64,000 nucleotides of DNA, from assembly GCF_003589595.1 (NCBI RefSeq), contig NW_020653200.1:9895455-9959454 (forward strand), given 5' to 3'. Made by a program: the position numbers and the translations under genes. Under the pieces are notes generated by a model. That model was not told the DNA's origin and searched no databases. It saw only the letters and a list, made by a program, of their open reading frames with translations. This document shows positions 1 to 10,612 of the stretch, piece by piece (the first letter of the stretch is position 1; each line of letters opens with the position of its first letter). This DNA is from Hyposmocoma kahamanoa (lineage: Eukaryota > Arthropoda > Insecta > Lepidoptera > Cosmopterigidae).

Positions 1-650
1 AGCGATACATAAACAGACTAAATCATTCTTCAAAGCCGGGCGAAGGCGCGAATAGTCTAGACACAATATGAAAGTAACGTAAAGTTTCAATGTAACATAA
101 AATGTAAGTGCCAATAGCAATAAACAAACATCATTACAATTTGTAAACAAAACATTGAATGGTTAATTGAAGATGTCAACTGCATTTACGAATATGATTT
201 ACATTATTAAGAAACCGACAAATTTATAAACGTGCATAACGATAATCGATAATTGAGGAATAAAGACCATTTTGTGAAACGCAAAGTTCAGCCGCTCCAG
301 TGTTGAGAACCACCGCGTAATGGTGCAATCGATTCCATTTGCTCGCAGTGCCACTACCTATTACTACTGTACACGAAATACTTAAAACAATGTAAAGAAT
401 ACTTTAACGCAGCAACAGCAAGTTTGCCGAGTAACTTTCTTACTTTTTTCATTTAAAAATGCGACGCATAACAAGTTATATTCGTAGTTCGTACATCTCA
501 TCATGACTAGCACAATGTGATGATAGTATAGTTCCTTGTTACAATCGTATAAGGATCCTTAAGGACAGATGTAATGAAAGATGTTTTGGTAGAAAATCCC
601 CAACATGCATATGAATATGTTCAACAAAATCTTTGAAAACAAGATGCAGG
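1..650. other. No gene seen
   Basis: AT-rich sequence with no ORF that looks like protein and no clear repeat. I see nothing to annotate here. Confidence 0.5.
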
Positions 651-654
651 TAGA

Positions 655-925
655 GTTTTCTTTTTTTATGATACCAAGTGATGGAACGAACAAGTCGTAT
701 GCGTGGTGGTAAGCGACATGCCTTTCCATAACAGTTGCAAAGCGTTATACCGACAGATCTGAGGGGCACTGCCACTGCGCCCGTCGCCCCGAGACATAAG
801 TTGACAAATCCCATGTGCCTGTAATCACCTTCTTTACCCTTCAAAACCGAACTGCTTGGTGGCAGAAATAGGTAAGGTGGCAGTACTTCCCTGGACGAAC
901 TCTTTCACAAGGAGCTCTTCTGCTA
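655..925 (-). repeat. Dispersed retroposon-like repeat, family A, copy 1
   Basis: This segment matches, in reverse orientation, the segment at 13100-13396, and parts of it recur at 5480-5710, 14200-14322 and 34770-34925. Shared landmarks are a block reading ACATAAGTTGACAA, a 'CACTGCGCCCGTC' block and a 'GGCAGAAATAGGT' block. In the + oriented copies the element ends in TATTAT followed by a short A run, as expected for a retroposed LINE or SINE tail. I do not recognise a named family. Small ORFs inside it are not conserved as protein between copies. Confidence 0.6.
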
Positions 926-1322
926 TGATGGACAAAAGTGGAGGCAAATTAAAATATTTATTAAGTAATCGCAATAGTAAGAGATCACGATTTGAAAATA
1001 CTCGTATAATTACAAAATTTAAACATACAGACTCATAATGCTATGCAATTCTTTGATTACAAAGCAATTAAGTAGATGTAACTGTTAATAGAATTTAGCT
1101 TTACGGTGGGAACTAGACCCAATGAAGTTCGTTTGAATAAAATCCTTATTTCATAGCAAGCACGAACACGAACAATCATTTTAAATACATTAATGAAATA
1201 CGAATTACGCCTGTCACCTTACGAAGATGATTATCATTTAGGCCACAGAACAATAAATACGATATATTGGACGGAGTTTTGCAAAAAAAAAAAACGAGAC
1301 CTTAGTCCACCATTTATACTTA

Positions 1323-1487
1323 GGGTCGTATTCTAGAACTCTACTCAATGCTCAAGTCAGGATTGCACTGGAAACACAAGCACTGGAAATACGACCCTAA
1401 TGGCAGGGACTTGAGTATGATTTCGAGTACTTTAAACCGTACACAAATCCTGACTTGAGCACTGAGTAGAGTTCTAGAATACGACTC
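1323..1487 (+). mobile_element. Palindromic MITE, copy 1 (TTA target duplication)
   Basis: A 165 bp element with terminal inverted repeats of about 40 bp, beginning GGGTCGTATTCTAGAACTC and ending in its near-complement. It is flanked by TTA at 1320-1322 and 1488-1490. A three-base TTA duplication with G-rich ends is typical of PIF/Harbinger-type non-autonomous elements; the family assignment is inference. The next element starts directly after the shared TTA. Confidence 0.75.
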
Positions 1488-1490
1488 TTA

Positions 1491-1655
1491 GGGTCGTATT
1501 CTAGAACTCTACTCAATGCTCAAGTCAGGATTTGAGTATGGTTTAAAGCACTTGATATCATACTCAAGTCCCTGCTGTTAGGGTCTTATTTCCAGTGCTT
1601 GTGTTTCCAGTGCAATCCTGACTTGAGCATTGAATAGAGTTCTAGAATACGACTC
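1491..1655 (-). mobile_element. Palindromic MITE, copy 2, inverted relative to copy 1
   Basis: A second 165 bp copy of the same element. Its interior is close to the reverse complement of the interior of 1323-1487, so the two lie back to back and share the TTA at 1488-1490; another TTA follows at 1656-1658. The pair forms one palindrome of about 333 bp. Equal length and shared TTA suggest one copy inserted at the edge of the other. Confidence 0.75.
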
Positions 1656-1659
1656 TTAG

Positions 1660-2700
1660 TATGTTATGTTCGTCTCAATTATTTCGCGAGAAACCTCGAA
1701 AATCATGGAGAAATACTTTATTTTGCTACTTTGGAGTGCGAAAATGATAGTCTCACCCATAATGTTATCCATGGTGGCATTTTTATCATGTCTAAGTCTT
1801 ATTTAATTTTAATAAATTTTCCATTCTCTGTTAACTGTAATAGATTTTTTGTTATAAACGAAAATAAACCTTAGGTAATATGGTCTCCTTTTTTATAGAA
1901 CGCTAAAGGCGTCAATTATTCGTCGTCTTTCAGCTAGATGGAAGCCACACATTGAATGAAACTTCAGTATAAAATCAATATGTCGTAACTTTCAGTAACA
2001 GGTATAATAACAACTTTTGCCGACATGCCTCCTCTCTGAGTGTAAAGTTGAAAATTACATTAGCAGTCCAAAATTTGTTACATATTTTCTTAATTAGAAA
2101 TTACGACTAATCATTATCAAAACTTGACAGTGCTTAACGTTATGAGTTTTGGCGACTGCGGTTCTGATAGTCACCGAGGCTTAAGGCCCTTCCATTGTTT
2201 TTTCTTCCGTGCTTGACGCATAGATCCACACTGGTCAGATGTTTTAGGAAAAACCTAAATACTTACTTATTGCCGTTTATTATTGTCTCATGGATTTTTT
2301 TTACAATTTTTATTTTAATTTTCTTTCAGGCTCCAGCTAAAAATCAGCGCTGAGGCTCTGCTGAGCAGGCTAGCCTTTGCGTTGATTATTGTGTATTCAG
2401 TGTTATTTGATTTTTCTTGTTTTTTATTCACCATATTCACTTAAACTCCTTGTTATGTTTGAAGTATTATTGTATGTTTGTGAATAGTCGAATAAATTTT
2501 TGCTTCTTTCTTTCTATTTATGAATTATAATTGTTATGTTTTTAATGTTTCCATTTTGCTACTCGTTATTTCAAAATGACGATCTTACATTTTTCGATAA
2601 ACCCATTTAATAATTTGGAATTTCAAAATGTAAAGATACCAACAACCCTGTTTTAACAAATAGCGTGTTCTACTTCCTACTTGACTACCAGGGGCCTTAC
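1660..2700. other. No gene seen; possible retroelement 3' end near 2330-2515
   Basis: No coding ORF is evident. The part from about 2330 has a GC-richer stretch (CAGCGCTGAGGCTCTGCTG) and ends in AATAAATTTTTGC followed by TTCTTTCTTTCT near 2500, which resembles the 3' end of a retroelement or processed transcript on the + strand. This is a weak call. Confidence 0.3.
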
Positions 2701-3333
2701 ATGTTACTAATGTAATGATTCTGAATAAATAAAGTAGTAAATAAAGTGTAGATACACAACTCATCTCAATCAGGTTGTGGATCCACAATGAAGACACTGA
2801 TGGCAGTGGAGGACGCGAAAGAGGTTTGTCAGAAGCGTAGCAGGTGGAGTCCACAGTCCCTGCCAACCCCGTTGAGAAAGGCGCGATGATATGTGTGTAC
2901 AAATAAAATAATAAATACCATTTAATATTGATTATTACTATTGTGCAAGTAGTATCATACTGTTTTCTAATATTTTTATTTAATTTATAATAAACAAAAT
3001 AGGTTCAAAAAAAGAACCGACCTCTAAATTTCGTCGAATTACATCTATTTGCCAAGTTTTATTGAAATCGGTTACCAGAAAGTGCGTGCAACCGGATTCA
3101 TCCCCTAGTTAGCCACTCTTAGAGGTGGAATATTTTCTTCAAATTTAAATGGAACCAATATTGAAGTACCGACTTTCCAACAAAACAGAATCATCAAAAT
3201 CGGTTCACAAATGCCGGAGTAATTGCGTAAAATACGCACTGAATTGAATCCATAGCTAAAAATGCAGCCAGGAAGCTCGGCATCCTTTCCAAGGTGAGGC
3301 GTTACTTCACATCGGGTCGGTTGTTTCAGCTAT
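2701..3333 (+). repeat. Left arm of a large inverted duplication
   Basis: Most of this segment reappears as reverse complement at 4647-5210. The match crosses the boundary between unidentified repeat sequence (2701-2945, including a block GGACGCGAAAGAGG) and a Jockey-type LINE fragment (from about 3250). The left arm contains about 170 bp (roughly 2935-3105) absent from the right arm. Because both arms share the same internal junctions, duplication in inverted orientation explains them better than two separate insertions. Confidence 0.7.
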
Positions 3334-3410
3334 ACCAAGCACAAGTCCGGTCACGTATGGAATACTGCTGCCACTTACGAGACGACTCTGCTAAATACTG
3401 TAGTACAGGC
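3250..3410 (+). pseudogene. Jockey-type LINE reverse transcriptase fragment
   Basis: Translation on the + strand gives a recognisable piece of the post-catalytic part of a Jockey-clade reverse transcriptase (AKNAARKLGILSKVRRYF, then YQAQVRSRMEYCCHL). The same segment occurs in the larger LINE at 44521-44844 with a few substitutions. It is a short dead fragment without flanking RT motifs. It lies at the inner end of the left arm of the inverted duplication. Confidence 0.7.
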
Positions 3411-4135
3411 AGCTTAGGTTTTGTATTTAGAATTCTAAGAATAATAGAGTGTTGATGTCAAAAAGACATCTAGGAGTTCTGGACAAAGCTTCGAAATTAA
3501 GTATACGTATAAAATTATAATTATGATATAATCGTCGTTTATATTTATGAAGTATCTCTCGCTACGCAAACCCAAGCTACGTTCTATGCTATAATACCGA
3601 CTGGCCATCTTAGATTCAATAGACAAACGTACCAAGAGGCATCATCGGTCACATCGATACTTAGAAGAGGTGGTTAGCCAATCGTACTTACCCAAGTCTA
3701 TTTCCCATTAAAAGTAATATTTATTTATTTTTGTCTCACATAAAATTTGCCTTATATACAGCGTGTACATTTAATTCGTAATTTATTCCTTACCAATAAT
3801 AACAATCAAATATAGTAACTAAGGAGATTAGATAGCGTTGTAAAATTAAAAACTTCAAATCACGCAACTTCGGAACAGGGTAAATAACTAGTTATCCCTA
3901 CAATATCTTAAATAGGTCTACATAAAATACAGTGTTTAAAATGTGTTTTATTTGCAATTTGCGATGTCGTATCTTTCTATAACTTTTAAATCTATCTGTG
4001 TGCATAGAATCCTAATTATTTATTTATACTGTAAAGAACTTCTGTGTCCTGTCATAGCGTAATCACAGGTGTATGAGAATGTCTCACCGCTGCTGGCAAC
4101 ACCATGATATATTAATACCAAGTGGTATTGTATGA

Positions 4136-4330
4136 CGACCTCGGTGGTCTAACGGTTTACACTATGGGCTCTGGATGCGGAAACCCCAGGTTCTATTCCC
4201 GGTAAAAACAAATTGGGAAATGAATTTTTCTAAATTTGGTCCAGTCTGGAAGTGCCCCAGAGTGAATTCTGTTTCTCTGGTACTCATACTTCTGGCCATT
4301 CCCTAGTTTCACTACAGGCAAATGTTTTAG
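4136..4330 (+). repeat. tRNA-derived SINE-like element
   Basis: The head has a box A-like stretch (GGTGGTCTAACGG) and a box B-like stretch (GGTTCTATTCC) at the spacing of an internal tRNA promoter, followed by a non-tRNA body. It is not a functional tRNA: acceptor pairing is not evident. It lies in the spacer between the arms of the inverted duplication. Confidence 0.5.
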
Positions 4331-4646
4331 TTGTCTGGCACATTATTATTAGCAATGCAAATATTTGTAGACCATGGTAACCACTTTCCATCAGGTGAAC
4401 CGTCTCACTGTACACCGAATGTTATATTATAAAACAAGCAACATTTATGTATACCGATCAGATTCTACACTCATAACTATGATGATTATCACCAGCGAGA
4501 GATTTCTTAACACAACTTTATTCGTCTCTCGACATCAATATCAAAATACGTTTTCGGTCCGTTATTAAAGTCGTAACATGGTAATAAAAAAACTAGTGAT
4601 ATTTTTTTCGAAAGTTAGTAATGTATAATATGTTTTGAATACATAG

Positions 4647-5210
4647 TACAGCTGAAGCAACTGTCCCGGTGTGAAGTAACGCCTCACCTTGAAAAGGATG
4701 CCAAGCTTCCTGGCTGCATTTTTAGCTATGGATTCAATTCAGTGCGTATGTTACACAATTACTCCGGCATTTGTGAACCGATTTTGATGATTCTATTTTG
4801 TTGGAAAGTCGGTACTTCAGTATTGGTCCCATTTAAATTTGAAGAAAATATTCCACCTCTAAGAGTGGCTAACTAGGCATCCCCTAATCAATATTAAGTG
4901 GTATTTATTATTTTATTTGTACACACATATCATCACGCCTTTTTCAACGGGGTTGGCAGGGACTGTGGACCTCCACCTGCTACGCTTCTGATAAACCTCT
5001 TTCGCGTCCTCCACTGCCATCAGTGTCTTCATTGTGGATATCTATAAAAAAGGCCAGGTTAAAAGTATCAAGAATAAACAGGCATGCCGTTTATAGATAT
5101 CCACATCCTGATTGAGATGAGTTGTGTACGCCAAGAAATACCTCTCCCTTGGTCTCCACCTACACTTTATTTACTACTTTATTTATTCAGAATCATTACA
5201 TTAGTAACAT
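4647..5210 (-). repeat. Right arm of the inverted duplication
   Basis: Reverse complement of much of 2701-3333, including a Jockey RT remnant at about 4647-4730 and the block around GGGGTTGGCAGGGACTGTGGA. Relative to the left arm it has two small insertions: one of about 60 bp with its own inverted ends (5035-5103) and one of about 32 bp near 5130-5160. The arms have clearly diverged, so the duplication is not recent. Confidence 0.7.
5035..5103. mobile_element. Tiny insertion with inverted ends
   Basis: TGGATATCTATA at 5035-5046 and its exact complement TATAGATATCCA at 5092-5103 bound a segment absent from the left arm, where the same place reads GTGGATCCACA. It behaves like a very small terminal-inverted-repeat insertion that entered after the inverted duplication. 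Confidence 0.45.
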
Positions 5211-5255
5211 AACAGTATGTACCATGGTGTTGAACTGATCAAAAAATACCAAATA

Positions 5256-5395
5256 GGAAATTAAACATTTTTCGGATCTAAATCGCGGATATTTGTTATT
5301 TCAAACAAATCTACTTTTCATGCCCTTTACTAGTCCCATGGTTATAATGAGTCAGTCGCAAATAAATACACGCGATTCGGAAAATTAGTGTCGTT
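5256..5395 (+). mobile_element. Partial copy of palindromic MITE family P
   Basis: It starts GGAAATTAAACATTTTTCGG and follows the left end of the complete element at 16272-16548 through the block TTTCAAACAAATC. The right half is missing. Other partial copies lie at 10083-10195 and 10445-10612. Confidence 0.6.
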
Positions 5396-5479
5396 CCCTG
5401 TATGTAACAGTAGCGAAAACCTAAGAAATTGTTTAATTAATATAAGAATAAATTAAAATTAATTACTCCAACCATCCCG

Positions 5480-5710
5480 ACTTTTTTTTGATACAAAGAG
5501 ACAGGATGAAAAAATCGTAAGAGGACGAAAAAATAATGCTTAGTGGCATCATAGCCGTTGCAGTGCCAATCAGAGGCATTGCCACTACGCCCGTCACCCT
5601 GAAACATAAGTTGACAAATCCCATGTGCCTGTAATTTCATCGGCATCCATACCCCTCAGAACCGGAACGCAGTAATGCGTGGCGGCAGAAATAGGTGAGG
5701 TTTGCTCGGG
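5480..5710 (-). repeat. Dispersed repeat family A, copy 2
   Basis: Shares the blocks ACATAAGTTGACAAATCCCA, CCATGTGCCTGTAAT and GCGGCAGAAATAGGTGAGG with the copy at 655-925, in the same orientation. Its outer end is more diverged. The small ORF over it (5437-5646) is a repeat shadow, not a gene. Confidence 0.6.
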
Positions 5711-8380
5711 ATTTTTTTTTAGTTTCAAGTTTCAACCAATGTCACCATTTCTCATTTTTCTTCCTTTTGTTTCATTAAAAAAGAAATCTCAAAAGGGGCG
5801 TTTTTTAGACCTTTTTATAGATTTATTTTCTTGTTGAAACAAATACGTAGCTGTTTTAAACTCTATTTTTCAACGAAAGCGAGTAACTCACTGAACGAAC
5901 TCTGTCACAAGGAGTTCTACTCTCCTAAATGTACTGACTTCTTTGTATACCTCTATGTTGACATGTGAATTTAAAAAAATCATAACTCTCTGTATGTTAC
6001 GGTTTGGTGAATCATTAAACTATATTAAAACACTAATTATATACCCAAATTAAAGTAAAATAATTTTTTAATCAGTTAAGTAGATTAGGAAATTATAAAT
6101 TCACCAACGTTACACATTTCTAATATTATGCATCGAAATAGGCAGTAGATTATGCAAACGGTCAAGATACAGCCAGAGGCGGAAGGAAGGCTGATATTTA
6201 TGTAAGATAGTTTAGACAGCGGCCAGAACGCGTTGGTCTCAGGAAATATATACAATTAACCCTATAATAAATGTCTATGATAATGCTCATTACAATGTCC
6301 TATTTACTTTGCAATCAGGTTCTTCGAAAAGCAACTTTAACATTATGTCGTTTAATTGATTAAAAAAACGTAAATTAATCTCATTTTATTCAATTAGAAT
6401 GCACAAATGTTCGCAGTAATAATAGCTAAGACACGAATTGTTTTGCCATCTACAAGTTATGTACGTTAAATAATTATTCGGTCGTTATCCTACATATATT
6501 CGATACATAACGGCAATTATTTGTTACCACATTTCATGTTTGCGAATATAAATAACCGTTAACAATAAAAAGTGGAAACGGTCAATTGTTACAATCATTA
6601 AGTACTGTACAATATTTCTGTTCAAGAAGTTTAAAATTATAGTAATAAAAAATAAGATGTAGCCATGGCCAATATGAGTAAATTTCGTAAAATTACCTAT
6701 GAGCAAATTGACATGAACAAATAGAATAAAATACATTGATATATAATATATTATAACTACTTAAGGGAAAAGTAAAGAGAAGGTCAATAGTTTCAACCAC
6801 AAAGCATCGATCAAACTCACGAACGCAAAAAAATAATCTAACATATAACCTTAAATTTAAAGCTGTAAGTTGAAAGTATACATTAGGAATGGTTAAGTGG
6901 TTTTTATGTACGCGCAACATACGGTTTCGTAGATTTTGACCACGTTCGTCAGTAAAATTTAAAATAAGAGCATGGACATGGTAGCCTTGTTCAGAGAGAG
7001 GTGTTATACTCGTTTTTTTTTTGCAATAATGAAAAGTGGGGTAAATTAATACAGCGTGTTTCAAAGGGGTTGATAAAGCGAGTTTGTGTTAGGAAACTAA
7101 AATTACTTTTTATTTTAGACTTTTTCGTTCCTCAGAAGTGTAATGATATTTAAGAATTTCCAAACATCTTAATTAAACGTATTAGATTTATATCATTTTC
7201 TTTTTTGATTATCTTTCTTGACAAGGATGCGTGAAACGATCCCCTAAATTTCATTGGAGTTTCTTTATAATTTTTAATGGTGTTACGCTTCAAAGTACCG
7301 CTTAAAGTAAAAACTGCGTTTCAGAGATGTAAAAACCGTTTTAAGGAAAACCGGATACACCTCGATTGCAACCACACTGCACAATGTTACATCAGAGCTG
7401 AGATCAAATTGAGCAATCAGAGGTAAAACCACAGGTAAAATTAATTTTGTTCAGTCCTATTAATACAGGAACCGTAGTTAAATAAATGTGCCACAGGTTT
7501 TTAGAGTCAAGCCTCAGGAATTCGCTATTAAAGATCACAGAACTTAAATCTACGCTATTTAGAATACATCAACAAGAAAACGAAATGAAATTCGTTACAA
7601 AGGCTCATTTATTCTTACTAAGTCGTAGTTGTGTTGACTTATTATTATTTGTTATGACTCGAATGGAAAATTACTCATTTAAAATGCCAATTTATTTCTG
7701 TAAAATTTGGCGCAGAGCTAGTGCAATATGTTCCAAGATGTAAAACAATACTACTAGGCCAGCGAACTAATGAATTAAATTGTAAAGTGAGCTTGCTAGG
7801 TAGGCACTTAGGACTTGACATGATTGCGAATTTAATTTCTATTTGCTCTGGTTTGAAAAGTACGATCAGAGAAAAATGTCGCAATGTACAGTCCTTCACC
7901 CGCAAAGTTTATTCATTTTTTATTCTTGTCTTCTTTATTATAAATCGTTCTATAATCCTATAACCGCGACGAGTTTTTGTAAAATACCAATTAATGAAAT
8001 TAGCCAATTACAAGTATTTCTAAATTATGTCGTGGCCAGACGAATAATCTGCACGACTTTTGTAACGGTGTAGACCGTATTGGGAGCAATAGTATTAAAC
8101 ATTTAATTAACAGCACTTTTAGATTTAAGAAATTAATTTGTTGTAACTGTAAATTAATTTGCATCCCGTATAAACTCTTCATTACTGGTAAGTACTCGTT
8201 CATAATATGTTTAACGCGTTTTAGAAAGACATGGAAATAACAAAGATGACAGAAAAGCACTAAACAATATCCTCTTTATTATTGTAGTCGGAAACAGTGG
8301 CCTCTATAAAAAATTGATATATAAGCAGTAGAAAAATAATATAAATTTTCGTTTCGTTTCGTTAATTATACACTGTCACA
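5711..8380. other. No gene seen
   Basis: AT-rich DNA. Several ORFs of 70-123 codons occur (for example 6693-7064 on the - strand and 7486-7743 on the + strand), but their composition is that of translated AT-rich non-coding sequence and none shows a recognisable domain or convincing splice context. Confidence 0.45.
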
Positions 8381-8381
8381 A

Positions 8382-8560
8382 TTATTAATACAAAGATCGA
8401 ACACATTGAAAAATTCCTTCGATCCGGCTGAACTCGAACCAACGACCTCGCCATACCGTGTCTGATGCTCTCCTAACTGAGCTATGGAACGAACCAGCAG
8501 TCTTACGAATTTTTCTACACTTGTTGCAGACATTTGTTTTAGGTTTTTACAACTTTTTGC
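8382..8560 (-). repeat. tRNA-like repeat family B, copy 1
   Basis: The reverse strand holds a tRNA-like core: CCATAGCTCAGTTAGGAGAG (box A) and GGTTCGAGTTC (box B). Conserved non-tRNA sequence lies on both sides: AAAGATCGAACAC on the tail side and ACGAATTTTTCTA upstream of the core. The same arrangement recurs at 62446-62640 and, more diverged, at 10199-10350. A real tRNA gene is unlikely because flanks are conserved between copies. Confidence 0.6.
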
Positions 8561-10080
8561 TGTAGCGCCATCTGTGAAAAATCTATGAAAGTGTTTCCTT
8601 TTAGTATTAATAATAGTTATGACAAACTAGAGCAGTTATTTCACAAAAATATTTGAACATGTGGTAAAACCTAGTGATATTCTATAAACTTCATATTACA
8701 AATTATACAATGCCCTTAATATAGTAAACAAACGTTTTATTTTTATTTGAGCCAAAATGACAAGTTGTTCATGTTCAATGCTCATGGGTTGTTAAAATTG
8801 TATAGATGATATAGCTGCTTTTTAGAAAAAGTGATAGTGTCACAAATCAAAATACATTATTTTTCACTTATATATTCAGAATTGGCAAAATTGTACGGAC
8901 AACGGCACATCAGACCACACATTTTTGTTCGAAAATCGCCTCCATTGCAACGGAACAAGATACGTTAATGAGTAGCTTGATGTGCTAGCGTGTGTACCAA
9001 AGACACTAAGCTTTTTCTTAATTGAAATAATCACGTAACAATATTAAGCCGGTAGACAATTCACCGGGTTTGCCAGATATGGCTCACTTAAAAACAAATC
9101 CTTTATTAAATTAGGCGTTTTTGAGATAAGACTGCATTCTAAAAAGCTATCATGAATATCAACAAATTTTCATTAAATCTAGAACTAAAGGTTTAGCTAC
9201 CCGAATTATTGCACAGACGTACAGACGTACGTTACACGAGCTGTATAACGTAAAGATGAACTCAGTTATATCATTTACGTCATTTGTTTGCAAGCCAACT
9301 CAGTTACATTTCACACAAAAATATTAAAATGGATGATTTTCCTAATTAACATAAAGATATAATAAGTTCATTAAAGTCTACACCCAACAACTCTTTACAA
9401 ACTGTTCTACGCAATAACTTTACTTAATTGCATAGATTCTAACACTTGCCAAACACTTTTAATTTATTCATTCACAATACACGGATTTCTACATCTTATG
9501 AAGTAAAGAAAAACCCACTGAGTAAGCAAACCAAATTTCCATTTGGTTAACACCAAATGGGAATTTTAGTTACATCTCTACATACCTACTACTATTATTT
9601 TGCACACTCTGTAAATACAATTACGTAACAAAAGAACAATAAAACTATCACATTTTTATTATATTTGAAACGTATGTGTATTATTTCATCTTACAAATAA
9701 TATACTCTTGATTTGAAATGTGAAATACTACCTCATGCAGCGCTAAGCAACCACCCGGTCACGAGCTTACAAAAAAAATATTGGATCTGCATTTTAAATA
9801 TTCAATGATCAATGGCCACAAAACCATCCACTTACAGGCAGACTGATACTTTTAAAGACTCAAAAACATATTGTTATTCTCGAATAGTGTTAGAACTTGT
9901 AGGGTTTTAGTCATGGAAAGCAACAGTATACCCCACTTATCTTCAGGTCATAAATACAATGCCATAGTAGGTAATTTGAATAACAGAGTATAAAACTCTG
10001 AGAAGCGAAAACGTGCTCGTATCTTTAGTTGCATCCGTATGATCCGTGAATAATATTAAAACATCTAAATTTTGCGGAAT
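8561..10080. other. No gene seen; small hairpin at 9533-9566
   Basis: AT-rich DNA without a credible coding ORF. At 9533-9566 there is a short hairpin of about 15 bp arms with one mismatch and a four-base loop. Confidence 0.4.
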
Positions 10081-10082
10081 AC

Positions 10083-10195
10083 TCAATCGTATTATCATTA
10101 GACATAACTGACTGATGACTTTACCATCTATTGTCTGTCAGCAGTACCATGAGAGCTGTAAAGAAACTGGTTTGTTTGATATAAGGATTCGATCT
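10083..10195 (+). mobile_element. Partial MITE family P copy
   Basis: Shares the interior block CTGATGACTTTACCATCT and the right-end block CTGGTTTGTTTG with 16272-16548. Both termini are lost or diverged. Confidence 0.45.
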
Positions 10196-10198
10196 TTC

Positions 10199-10350
10199 AC
10201 CTAGAAAAATTCCTTTGATCCGGCTGGATACGAACCAGCCCCTTCAGCATACCGTGGCTGACGCTCTCTTAATTGCCCTATGGAACGAAGTAGGTGTTTG
10301 TCTATGTGCTTGTTGCAGATCTTTGTTTTTGGTTTTAACGACGTTTTTAT
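10199..10350 (-). repeat. tRNA-like repeat family B, copy 2
   Basis: Carries AAAAATTCCTTTGATCCGGC followed by the reverse tRNA-like core, then a GTGCTTGTTGCAGA block shared with 8382-8560. It is more diverged in the box A region. Confidence 0.55.
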
Positions 10351-10444
10351 AAATGAACATCATGATTGTAAATCATTGTGACATTCAACAAACTTAGTAT
10401 TACAAATATAAGTTACTATATCCCAGAAAATAAGGTATAAACGT

Positions 10445-10612
10445 TTTGTAACTGCCTATAGCTGAGAATAGGGTAGTATGCATTAATGTTAAACGTAACT
10501 GATTGATGACTTTACCATTCCAGTCAGCCGTGACTATGGAACATGCAAAGAGCCTAAACGTTGGTATGTTTGAAATAACAAATAAACATGATTTAGATTG
10601 GAAAAAACTACT
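10445..10612 (+). mobile_element. Partial MITE family P copy
   Basis: Shares GATTGATGACTTTACCAT, CAGTCAGC and AACGTTGGT with the interior and right half of the complete element at 16272-16548, ending near GATTGGAAAAAAC. Confidence 0.5.

Noticed and set aside
6693..7064. 123-codon minus-strand ORF as a gene
   Set aside because: Translated AT-rich non-coding composition, no signal, domain or splice context.
8413..8490. Genuine tRNA gene on the - strand
   Set aside because: The flanks are shared with two other loci and box sequences differ between copies, so a tRNA-derived repeat fits better.
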